Assembly (NCBI RefSeq): GCF_000182565.1
Contig: NW_015971549.1
Location: forward strand, 653,071 to 717,070
Direction of reading: 5' to 3'
Source of the DNA: Spizellomyces punctatus DAOM BR117
Taxonomy: Eukaryota > Chytridiomycota > Chytridiomycetes > Spizellomycetales > Spizellomycetaceae
DNA: 64,000 nucleotides
Shown: positions 21,553 to 32,012 of the stretch, one piece after another
Layout: each line of letters starts with the position of its first letter
Position numbering within the stretch: position 1 is the stretch's first letter
The notes under the pieces: model-generated
Told to the model about the DNA's origin: nothing
What the model saw: the letters and a program-made list of their open reading frames with translations, nothing else
The model's database searches: none
Program-made: the position numbers and the translations under genes

Positions 21553-24500
21553 TTAACTCTCGGCATAGTCTCCTTGCTCATTCACTACAGCGCCATTCAC
21601 AGCATACTGCAATTTAAATCGTATCCGAAGAGGTTCCTAGAAGACCATGGGTGAGGATGGTGCTTGTAAACAAATCAATGCACACCTGTCGATTACCTTG
21701 TTTGGATTCACAATTTGCATTCCTTGCGTAACCTGTCCTTGATTTAATGGGGGTAGAACCGTACCCGAAGCAGGCTCCATGTTCAATGTCATCGACTATA
21801 AACGAATACCAACGTCAGAATTAAGGATATGTACACACTTATGTTTATAACTACCTTTGGAGCCGCCACCTGGAATACAAGGTTCGTAAAGGGAACGGGC
21901 GTGACATTGATAAACACTGCCTGAGCCGCCCATGCGTTCCCCTTCCATGACAAGCGATACTTGACTTGCAGACCATTCTTATCGAAAATCATGACTGGTC
22001 AAGACAAAAGTCATGAAAACTTTTAGTTTTGAAAAAGGGCTTATCACAAGATCTTCAGGTGCATACCTTCCTTCTTTTGCTGCACATTTGACACCCCAGT
22101 AGCTCCCCCAGACGGTGTGCCTGGAGCACTCAAAGGTGGTGGTGTTGCAGGGGCCGAACCCGCTGAAAAATTCATAGCATGTTAAGCAAAGAGTATAATG
22201 TAAATGCATCCTGCACTTGCAATCCTACCTTGCGATATTCCCGCAAGTTTGCCAAACAAATCCACACCACCAAAAGGATCGACTTTGGACTGGAACGGTG
22301 GGGTGCCTGGCACAGAAGACGGTGCAGCTGCCCATCCCAAATCTTTTGCACAATATCAGAAGTCAGTGATGGACTAGGAATGACACGAAGGCAAGACGTG
22401 TCCTTACTCGACGGTACTGCAGGACGTGCCTGCGGTGTTCCAGCATTTTGTGGGGTATTACCTATCAATGATAACCGTCGATATAAGTATGCATGTATTC
22501 CATTTGACTCATGTTTCCAAATTTCAATCGAACCTGACGAGTAACCGCCAAAGGAAGCCAGAGTCTGGCCTCCCGCAATCGGTGGCGCTTGACCCTGCGG
22601 TCGGATCGGTTGTCCAACCAACGCTGGGCTCCTCGCTCCCGAGCCCGGTGTGCCAAGTGGCTGCAATGAAGGGAAGCCCGGTCCTGATGAGCCGTCAATG
22701 AGTGACGGGCCAAAATTGGGGGGAACACTAGATGATGATGATGGTACAGCAGGGGTGGCCTAGAACAAGATTACAACAGAGTCACACAAAAGTTGAGAGA
22801 CTGGCCTGTTGCTTACCGTAAAGTTGAGGGAACTGAGATCATCGAGAAGACCTAGTACGCTGGTTAGTGATCGCTCCTCTAGTATGTGCAGCGTAAGACA
22901 TTTAACTAACCGCCAAGTCCACCAGCTTGTTGATGTTGTTGCTGTGGCTCCTGCTTTTGCGGTGAGCCGGTCGGTGGCGATGCAATGGGTGGAGTTGCTG
23001 GTCCAGGAGCCCCCCAGTCGTCTAAATCAATGAGACTCACAGGGCCGGGTTTGACTTGGTTCGTGTCTTTCCTTGACGGGGACACAGCGCTGTACACGGC
23101 ATTGCGGCGATTTGTCAGGAGTTTTGCTACAACGTTATTGGTTCACAACTTGGTTCACCTCTTTTGAACAGCTCCCTCAATGGGGTTTCCGGCTTTGAAA
23201 TCGGCATGTTTGTTAATGACCATATTTATCAGGTCATTGAGCTCCAAGAGGCGTCCTGTGCATAGAGCCAAATGTAAATATTTGTTGCATGGCTATCAGA
23301 AATCAGACCTGGTTGGGACCTTACCCATCTTTTCATCCTCCTCCCCGCCTGAAATCAGTTTCTGTATCCTGGATTGGGCCGATTTGGCGCTCCCTAGCAA
23401 TTCCTGCAGAATGCCTCATTGTCAATGGTCATCCCGGCATCAAAGATATTCATTCTATCAACCTCAACAGTTGAATCGGGCCTCCATCGATCCTCGGGTG
23501 ATTTTTGGATCAAAATATCGTTCAGTAGTATCGCTCTCTGCTCGATTCGGTTCAATTCTTCTTCCACTTGTTTTTTATAGTTGGGAACACGCTCTGTATC
23601 CTATCTCTTTCGTCAATTTCGCTTCATCCACACAAATAGAAATGGCTTTTTCAAACACGTACATATCCCGACATGATCTTCATTAGATCATTAGCTTGTT
23701 CTAATGCCGCCGGTGTTCCTTGTCGAAGAAGTTCTTGCAGTTTCTACAAGATCCAACATTAAAACGCATGATTCACAGTTAAAAATCCAAAGATTCGAAT
23801 ACTTACTGCTCCTTGTGCGATCTTGTCCTCCTGCTCCAGCTCTTCCTCAGTTTTAAAGGTCTAGTGTATTCACCAGAATCGTCATTCGTTGTGCAGCGTA
23901 CAAGCTTTTAAAGCCAATGCTTACATGAGAAGGGTTCAGCACGGCTTCTGCATCCTTTGAAAGAGGTGGAAACCGATATCCTAGACAAGATGCAGTTCAA
24001 TGATTGCGCAGTGATAACGGCCAGCAAGCAGGTGTGATATTATACCTTTGTACGATAACAGCCGATACATATCATTAATATGCTTGAAATCGTCCTTGTA
24101 GCGAGATGTGACACACAGTGTCGCGTTCCATTGTTGAATAAGCTCAAGAATGCGATGTTGGACCATATTGACGTTCTGTCGGTAATTCCCATCAGTTTTT
24201 TATTGCAAGCGATTGAAAAGAATGGCTGATAGACACAAACCGCGGGACGCTCCGGAAATCGTCGTACTAACTCATTTAGGAATTCCTTGGTGGATATGAT
24301 GAGATGGAAGGGATAACCACAATTCTTGACGCAGTAATCTAGCAACTGAAGCACATCAATCAGTACACTACCCGGCATTCATTCTTGGATTTCAAAGCCC
24401 TAATACCATAAGCGCGTGTAATGCTGACTGGTTATTTCGACTGTTTACATTGCGGACAATTGCAAGAGCAGCTTCTCGAGGCCTGTCCCACCATTAAGCT

Positions 24501-24734
24501 ATGGTCAGTCAAATTCCGGAAATATCCTCCAGGCGTCATCAAACGTACAAGCTTCTTCCTTTTTGATTGATAAGATCGCATATCTCGAGCATGAGTGCGA
24601 CATTTGGTTCAGCGTATTCAGTGTCGCATGCTTGGTCTGCATTTTGTATCAGGTCAAGTGCATCCAAACGAATTCACACTCGGTCTCTCATAGAACGCAC
24701 CGACAAGTTGGTCCATAGACATAAAGGATGTCAT
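21553..24734 (-). CDS. GGA: GGA-type clathrin adaptor (VHS-GAT-hinge-GAE)
   Basis: Twenty coding exons, hand-joined with consistent phase: 24734-24701, 24636-24549, 24482-24407, 24345-24241, 24175-24046, 23980-23925, 23860-23807, 23743-23663, 23600-23463, 23403-23325, 23255-23159, 23089-22911, 22851-22817, 22759-22534, 22461-22408, 22342-22229, 22162-22067, 21994-21855, 21795-21697, 21636-21553; 654 residues. The VHS domain is at about 5-145 (EPNVALMLEICDLINQK; LLDYCVKNCGYPFHL; STKEFLNELVRRFPERP). Then come SRYKDDFKHINDMYRLLSYK, a helical GAT region (AILLNDILIQ; ELLGSAKSAQSRIQKLI), a long Pro/Gly/Ser hinge with DLDDWG, LLDDL and DPFGG clathrin/adaptor-type motifs, and a gamma-ear domain at about 560-654 (FDKNGLQVKYRLSW; FTNLVFQVAAPK). 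GGAs bind Arf-GTP, cargo tails, ubiquitin and clathrin at the trans-Golgi and sort cargo to endosomes. The exon number is unusually high. Confidence 0.92.
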
Positions 24735-25124
24735 ATTGGGGACTAATATGGAATGCCGTATAACAAGTTCTGCAAATCCTCTCTGTGGAAGGTCTCCTGT
24801 GCATTCCACCAAGAATCCAGCGTGAGCCATGGTCCATCGTAAAACAAACTTCAGCTCTATAGAGCTCGCTCCTTTAGACTCTTTATGTAATGCATTACCA
24901 CAAATGTGCAGTCGCCAACCCAGTCAAAGGCTGTTTACACGCTGAGTTCAGCACAATCGTTGCTTGATGAGTGTTTGCAAAAACAGCCAGCGAGTGCTTA
25001 CGTGCACCGCCCCCAATGTGTCACTATGTCCCGGCATTCTGGCTCCAATATGGCGCGTGTGGGTCAAGTAAGCCATGAGATTCTCACGCTGGTCCCCAGG
25101 TTTTGCCTGACCGCGATCAAGACT
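24735..25124. promoter_or_regulatory. Divergent promoter region between GGA and FOP
   Basis: The start codons diverge over 390 bp. No conserved motif was recognised by eye. Confidence 0.45.
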
Positions 25125-26627
25125 ATGGCTACCGATGAGATTACCTCGCTGAAAGCGCTCGTGTCAGACGCTCTGGCCAAGCGAGGCGTATTGGGCAAGA
25201 TCAAGGTATGTAGAAGGGGGAATACATGCTGGTACTTTGAGTATATGAGTAACAAACAGCATGGTGGCTCTCCTATTCCCTGCGTCGGCAAATAGGCCCA
25301 ACTACGATCCTCTGTTTTCAGTGTACTTCAGAATGAAGCCAAGCCTTTACCTCTTGAAAATGGCAAAGTTCAAGCCTTGCATGCGTCACCGGATGGTATG
25401 TGCATGGACTCGGCGATCTTGCTGGCTTTGGTTTCTCATCAGTTGTGCCGATCACCCATTCGATAGGCCGAATAGCTCTTGCTTTAGTGCGCGACTTTCT
25501 CAAACATCTCGATCTTGAGTATACTCTTGCAGTGTTTGACCCTGAAGCCAGCATGGTGAGCGCTGCATCTCCACATCTGTAGAGTCAATGTTTACGATGG
25601 TGCAAAGCCCTCATATGCTAAGCCTATCTATTATCAGACAGATCTGGTTCTGAACGACGTTGAAGTACACTCTGCCCTCAACCTTCCTGAGAAGGAGGAC
25701 AAAGACAAGCCACTACTCTTACACTTGTTGGACAATCGCGGGTCACAACAATTGCGACCCATCAAGGTAAACCTCCATTTTTTTGTTGAGGAAATATTGT
25801 AACTAAGTTGGTGTTTGCAGTCAGTACCAGTACCACAATCAAAATCGAGTGCGTAGATTCACATAGCAGCTTGTTATACTCGAATGCTTGTTGCTAAAGA
25901 TACGTTTGCTTAGCATCTTCATGGCCACCACCCTCTCCTATTCCCATCTCACCTGTTGCCACACCGTCTGGCCCACCACCTACCACCCGACTACCACCTC
26001 CGCCACCCCCAACGCTCCCAGCTGCGCCAGCATCGCAATTCCCTCTGCTGGGCTCTAAATCAACGCCAGGTAAGTCATTTCCGCGCATTCTTCCAACTTG
26101 TGTTGCTAAGGACGTGGTAAAGCATCCACAGATGACGATGAGGAGAGTGGAGAGGATGATATGCTGGAAAAGATGGATGCCATTTTGGGATCATTTGAAG
26201 AAGAGGATGAAAGTCTGCTTGGGACACAAAGAAATCGACATGCCGTTGATCAACCAAAGCAAGCAGCTGACAAGAATGTGACACCTGAAGAGGAAGAGTG
26301 CGTAGTTATTGAGAATGATGGTACACGGCTTGTGCAATGCTCATTTACTCTGCTTGCAAATAGAATTGAAGAAATGATCGACGCCGCACACTCTGATCAA
26401 GAGGCAAGTTACATGAACCTCAATCGACCTGGACAGGTAAAGCAAAAAAAAGAAAACAATACAGACTACCCTGTAATTTGAGAGCAACTTTTTTTATTCC
26501 GTTTTTCCCTTTGTCAAAGCTGTCGGACACTGAATTCATAACGAGCGATCGCACCGTCAGCCCGGCTCTCAGTGCGGCGGCGTATGATCACGAGGAGGAT
26601 GTTGAGATTGACCTGAAAGAAATATGA
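25125..26627 (+). CDS. CEP43: FOP/CEP43-like centriole and basal-body protein
   Basis: Eight exons: 25125-25205, 25296-25395, 25443-25555, 25638-25766, 25821-25848, 25914-26069, 26123-26436, 26520-26627; 342 residues. The N-terminal domain (about 1-90) has the FOP order: ITSLKALVSDALAKRGVLGK, then AQLRSSVFSVLQNEAKPL, a short loop, and the LisH-type stretch ALALVRDFLKHLDLEYTLAV ending FDPEAS. Then come a polyproline linker (RLPPPPPPTLP), an acidic segment (DDDEESGEDDMLEKMD) and a C-terminus with EEDVEIDL. FOP dimerises through its LisH region and is needed for centriole/basal-body function and ciliogenesis. Most terrestrial fungi have lost centrioles, so this gene points to a flagellated life stage. 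Human FOP is about 400 residues; the linker here is shorter. Confidence 0.85.
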
Positions 26628-28114
26628 GCAGACACTAGAACAATTGTGCACCCAGGTGTGCACCCTTGTGCGCGAGTTGGAGTGGCCGTGCAGAAGGAAA
26701 CCATGAAAGCGCAAGCGTGCAATGCAGAGAGAGACGCGCTCGTACGTAAGCAAGCAATAAGCGCGTCATGAGAAATAGACAAGGAATAAAAATTAACTTT
26801 TTGCTGAGTGAGAAACTGCGTATTTACCAAAGCGGGGAATATGCAGAAATAAACAGACAAAATCATTTCAAGGAGTTTACGGTATGCCATGCAAACTTGA
26901 AGTGTGCCGTTGGGCTGGGTCCACGACATGTGAGCAAAAAAAAAAAAACATTTTGCATAAAGATGATTTTTTAATATTTCTCACTTGACATGAGGGCGAT
27001 ATGGGATATTTTCCCCAAGTTTTTATTTGGAATAAATTACCTTGCGTTCCGTATCTTGGTAACAAATTTTAGTGGGGGGGGAGTTGTTACTGAAAAGGGC
27101 AAGTTGCTATTTGGATGTAGCTTATGGAAAACTAGTGAAAATCATTTGTTTCGAATCCCTTTGACCAGAGTTGCCCCATGTTGTACAAGGGTGCGGCTTT
27201 GCATGGTGAATTCGAATGCTTGTTTACCAGTATAGGAAGGAAGCACGCGTCCATTTAACCATAACAAGTAAATAGTGCAACCACATGCAAGGCGATAGCT
27301 CCTTTTTCTCCGTTGTTTGAGATGGCTGCTTGTTGGGTGGCAAGCGCTTTGTTTCAGAAAGTATCTCTCTCATCTCTCTCTCTGCCTCTCTTTTCTACTT
27401 GGTCCATTTTCATTACATTGCTCACCACTCAACCACGTCCATCAGAGTAGATGTTTGTGTTTTAACGTGGGAAAAAAACCAAAATGTGTTTTGTTGTTGG
27501 GAAAGAGGGGGGGGGGGGGGCTCTTCAGATGGCGTATTGCTCTCTTTAAAGATCTCTCTCTCTCTCTCTCTCTCTCTCTTACCCAAATAGAAAGAGAGGA
27601 ATTATCCCTGAATCTTTCTTTTCTCTCTCTCTTTTTCCCTTGAATTAGAAAGAAGGGAATTCTAACAGTTTGGGTTGAGAGCGTCTACTACTTGCAACTC
27701 TTTAAGATTTTCTATCCTTTTATAAAACTCTCTCTCCTCTCCCTTTTTCCCCCTTTTCCCTTCTCATCCTTCCTTCCCATACGGACACACACGACCACAC
27801 TTTTCGAACACACACACGACTTTCTGTTGGACAATCGGGCTTATTTCAAAGGGCAGGTTCACTTGGATATTTCCCCCTCCTCATTTTACGCTCTTTCCCA
27901 TCTCATATCGCATTTCACACACACACACACACAAACCTCTTGGTCATTATACGCTTTCTTTTTCGCCTCTTTTGTATTTCTGCTACTCAACAACAAACAA
28001 CGGGGATTCTGCACACGCACACACACGCACATCCGCACACACGCATCATCGGACTTATACACTTTAAATCGCTTCCTTTTGCTACTCTTTTGACGACAAG
28101 ATTTCCTTGCTGTA
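26628..28114. promoter_or_regulatory. Long leader/promoter of the Ndt80-type gene, pyrimidine- and CA-rich
   Basis: Nothing coding was found. From about 27357 to 28040 the plus strand is dominated by CT tracts (including a CT dinucleotide run near 27550-27580), C/T-rich blocks and CA repeats (ACACACAC near 27919 and 28010), with a G-run at about 27508. Such a tract just before the ATG at 28115 resembles the 5' leaders of fungal regulatory genes; the transcription start cannot be placed. Confidence 0.6.
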
Positions 28115-29956
28115 ATGGCCGCTGTATCTGTTGACCAGAACAGTCTGTACCTTCAGCAGTCATCAACGAGCCCACGGTCATTGCAACGTCCTCACATGCC
28201 GCAACAACAACAGCAACAGCAACACCAGCAGCAACACCAGCAACACCCGCAGAGTGCGAGTGTCCCTAGCGGCCATTCCTTGTAAGTCACGTGTATGATC
28301 GAGACTCTGATGGTAATGGAGATTTTAAAATGTATGGATGTTTGTAGGCCGTACACGTCTTCCCAAGCGCAGGCGCAGGGACAGACAATGATGGGCTCGC
28401 CTACGGTTCCCATGCCAGCCGACTATGCGTCGCGAAAGCTTTGCATTGATACGGCTGTGACAAGAGGGCCGTACGAAGCGGCTGGCCCGTCGACTTCATA
28501 CTTTTCGCTCCCAGCCATGCCATCGCCGACTCGGCGACGACGCGGCGATCATATGGGATCCTTTGCGGTCAGCGTCGGCCCATTTTTCAAGCCAACGAAG
28601 CAAATCTACAACATTTACAGCATTGATCGGACTCGATTGTACACACTGCGGATCAACCCCAAAGTCGATCGCGGCTTCTTTCTCGCGGACAATGACTGGA
28701 CATGCTACCGTCGAAATTACTTTCAAGTGTCGAGCGCCTTTTCGGCTGCCGATGCCCACGGCCAAGAGGTTGAATTGCCTTGTCTCATGGAGATGGATAA
28801 CAACCTCTACACGGTGACTGGATTCGCACTTGGCATTTCTGCTCGTGTAGCAAACGGGGAAAAGAAGATTGAACTCGTGCAGCACACACCCAAGCGCGAC
28901 AAGGGACCGCAACTCATCCCACAGCCAAAGGTTGTGCGTTCGGGTGGAAACCCTCACCAGTACAATGGCATCGGCACAAACCAGCTCGTCGCCACCTTTG
29001 AGCGCCTGCAGTTCAAAACAGCAACGGCCAACAATGGCAAGCGCAGAGCCGCTCAACAGTACTACATTTTGATTATTGAGCTCTTTGCTCAGACTGAAAA
29101 TGGACAACAGTACAAGATTGCCATGACAGAGTCTGCTCCGCTCGTGGTCAGAGGCCGCAGTCCCGGCCACTATGCTGATGGCAACTTGGACGCTCTGCGC
29201 ATTTTCCCCGTGGACATGCACTTTGGCCGTCGTCCCGAATTTTACGGACCCATGACATCGCCCATGTCGCCGTACGGAATGACGTCACCAATGTACTCGC
29301 CTGTGACGCCTGGAGGGCAGATGATGTCTCCTGGAAGTCCGGGGATACCGATTCCATCGCCACATTACCATTCGCACATGCCTGGCGGAGCCAGCATGTC
29401 CGCACCCACCGGTCCAGGTGGGCTAGACTTTGTCCAGCGGGGACACGGCGGTGATGGATCTCATTGGAACCGGGCTCGGGCGCATTCTCTGGCAGAGTCC
29501 GACTCTTCTTTCACGACAACGGGAACGAACGCGACTGCATCCTCTTACAACTCTATCGATTTTGACGAAATTGATCAGTCCGCCATGGGAACGAGCGCTG
29601 CAAGCCACCATCATGTTCCTCCCCCGGTCGATGTCCAATCACCTCCCTCGTTGTCTCCACAGAGTCCACCTTCTTCCTCGGCAACGTCAGTTAGCGGGCC
29701 TGGAGCGCCCATTCATGACCTTGTCTCTCCAGACAACCGGTCTCCTCACGCTCCTGATGGTCGGAGAAGCTTCCACCCGTACTCAAACATTCCAAGCTGG
29801 GTTGAAGAGGCTGGCCCTCGGACGCCCATCACTCCCACCACCGAGATTAGCAAAATGATGGGTGGATTCCACTTTAATCAGCTTCAACAACACAAGTACA
29901 AGGACGATTACAAGGAGGATTTGATGGCTGCGAATCCCCCTGTGCCCCTATACTAG
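28115..29956 (+). CDS. Ndt80/PhoG-type DNA-binding transcription factor
   Basis: Exons 28115-28281 and 28348-29956, 591 residues; the 66-nt intron is GTAAGT...TTGTAG. The first exon encodes a Gln/His-rich run (PQQQQQQQHQQ). The DNA-binding domain spans about 110-330 and shows the family order: GSFAVSVGPFFKPTKQIYN, TLRINPKVDRGFFLADNDWT, RRNYFQVSSAF, HTPKRDKGPQ, QYNGIGTNQLVATFERLQF and QYYILIIELFAQ. Ndt80 proteins bind MSE-type DNA through an immunoglobulin-like s-type fold and control meiosis, nutrient response or conidiation, depending on the fungus. The rest is Pro/Ser/Gly/Met-rich and disordered (repeats of SPMSPYG type), a likely activation region, ending with a short helical segment near DDYKEDLM. 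Targets in this organism are unknown. Confidence 0.9.
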
Positions 29957-30529
29957 ACGCGAGTATAGATGAGATTTGGCAAAAAGGCTCGACTCTACGC
30001 ATACCAGCAAAAAGGCATCCACATTGCGCAACTGGCACCAGCATCCGCATCTGTATCGTTATGTAAAGTTTAAAATGACTGAAGGACAATCAGTATTGTA
30101 TATAGTTTCAGGGTTGCGGAGAGTATGTAGAAAACCGGAAACCTTTCTTTTTTGTGAGTTTAGGCGTTGGAAGAGCAATCGCGCGCGCACGGACAAGGAT
30201 TGTCTTGCAGGCTAGACGAGGCAAATAGCACTGTTGATCAGTTTTGTTGGATTTCTTTCCTGTATTTGCTGAGCAAAATGGGAACTTGTAGCTTGGTATT
30301 TTTTAGCTGTCTTGTATAGTTAAGCTAGGATCTGTCAGTGCGACGTTGTGTAGTACGCCGGTGGACTGTGGACTCTAGTTGAGAAGAAAATTTACTTTTG
30401 TTTTGTGGACGTTTTGACTGTTTGAATTTTTGTGTGCATCTTTGATACTTCTATTCTGCCCGGTCTCAATTCACACATTTCGAATTGTTCAAAGAGTCAT
30501 GGACCACACAACTCTTATTGAATATATCG
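29957..30529. other. 3' flank of the Ndt80-type gene
   Basis: No coding signal. T-rich and AT-rich segments near 30240-30440 suit a 3' untranslated region and poly(A) site. Confidence 0.45.
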
Positions 30530-30611
30530 GACACGATGGCCGAGTGGTTAAGGCGTCAGACTCGAAATCTGATGGGCTCTGCCCGCGCAGGTTCAAATCC
30601 TGCTCGTGTCG
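30530..30611 (+). tRNA. tRNA-Ser(CGA): tRNA-Ser (anticodon CGA)
   Basis: 82 nt. The acceptor stem is GACACGA/TCGTGTC, the discriminator G, the anticodon stem CAGA/TCTG with loop CTCGAAA (anticodon CGA), the long serine-type variable arm TGGGCTCTGCCCGC, and the T arm GCAGG-TTCAAAT-CCTGC. There is no intron. A and B boxes are intact. Confidence 0.95.
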
Positions 30612-30632
30612 CTCGTAGGAGAGTCGATTTCA

Positions 30633-30638
30633 TTTTTT
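30633..30638 (+). terminator. Pol III terminator of tRNA-Ser
   Basis: A T6 run 22 nt after the tRNA. Confidence 0.7.
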
Positions 30639-32012
30639 CTTTGATGTCGCAGTGATCAGCATTCGCATGACGGGGATGATTACCCAGGTAATGGATGGTG
30701 ATCTGTTTTTATCCACAACGGAAATTAGTTGATTCTATTTAATTTATGAATGTTTGGACCAAAAGTTCTTTCCGACAGATGTTGCAAATGCCATGTGAGT
30801 TTTGCAGCTCCTTCAACTGACATGCATCCCTTGATCAGATTTCGGGTGATGTCTATCTTTCCAACCCTCAAGAAGATCCTTGATTCATCCCCGACGAGAG
30901 ATTGTTGTCGCTGTTACGCGGAATGGATTTGTGAAGGATACTGGGTCAAGTCCTCCCGATAATAAGATGTAAAGAGAGGGGGAGCTAACAGTCATGATGT
31001 GCCAAGTTGGCTGTGGGCAGTTGCGAATCATAGTTTTAGCAGATCGTTGGTGGGAGAGTTATCTAGTTGATGCTCATGTAAAATTGGCGACTTTTAACAC
31101 ATCTCATGGGTTGGTGACTCTGTAGCATATGCCATATATTTTCGTGAGTCACTTGTACCTGGGTACAAGGAGTACCGTTCCGTATCGCCAGAAAGGATGA
31201 ATAACAGTATGTACAGATTTGCTGCTGCAAACAGTGTGTGTGTATGATGAAGGGTTACAGCCAAAAAGATCGTTCAAGAACAAAAAAAAGGGTTTCGCCC
31301 CTCCCCTCCCAAAGTTGTGGTTGGATAAATGCGCGTTTCGAACTTCCGTCATCATCGCGTCGTTTTCGTTCGCCACACACACCCGATTCTTACCAGCTGC
31401 CGTGTGAACTTTTTCATTACACACTCTTCCTGCCTCAGCCCACGTAACCCGTTGGGAAAGTATTTAAAGACTCATCAAACACTACAAGAGGCCTGTCTTG
31501 CACCTGCAGGTAAAAACACTTTAGGAGAAAAGGAAAACTCGCAGATATCGGCATACGTACAGAGGGTCAAGACAGAGACAGAGAGAGGGCAAAAGAAAAA
31601 AAAGGGCAGATCATGATCCATCTTTAACTTGGTGGCATATCTGCGGTCAACAGAAAAAAGAAAACCTACCAAATGCTTCATGTCTGGAAGCCGTTCGTGT
31701 AAAACTTTTTTGACCGAAGGACTGTTGATATTTGCCCGCCGACTACGCACGTCGTCTGTCGACGTTAACCAATACACCTCTTTGACTGATTTACGATCCA
31801 AATACCCTTCATTGCACATTTTCGAATCCCGCGAGAAAACCTGCAGAGGTATTCGCTTTGTAAACACCCTATCACCGCCTTTGCATTTGAACCGATATCC
31901 TGCTGTCTGCCGAAACTACGTAACTGCTAGTAGTACTCATTTATCTCGCTCGCCGCGACACTTTGATCGGAGTACGCCTTCCGCACCTTCAACTCAGAGT
32001 ACGAGGGGCGAC
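30639..32012. other. Intergenic/leader of the Nma111-type gene
   Basis: No independent gene was recognised. An open frame continuous with the next CDS begins at an ATG at 31680 and could be an N-terminal extension (see findings). Confidence 0.45.

Noticed and set aside
28496-29221. 241-residue minus ORF
   Set aside because: Antisense to the Ndt80-type DNA-binding domain, which is clearly coding on the plus strand.
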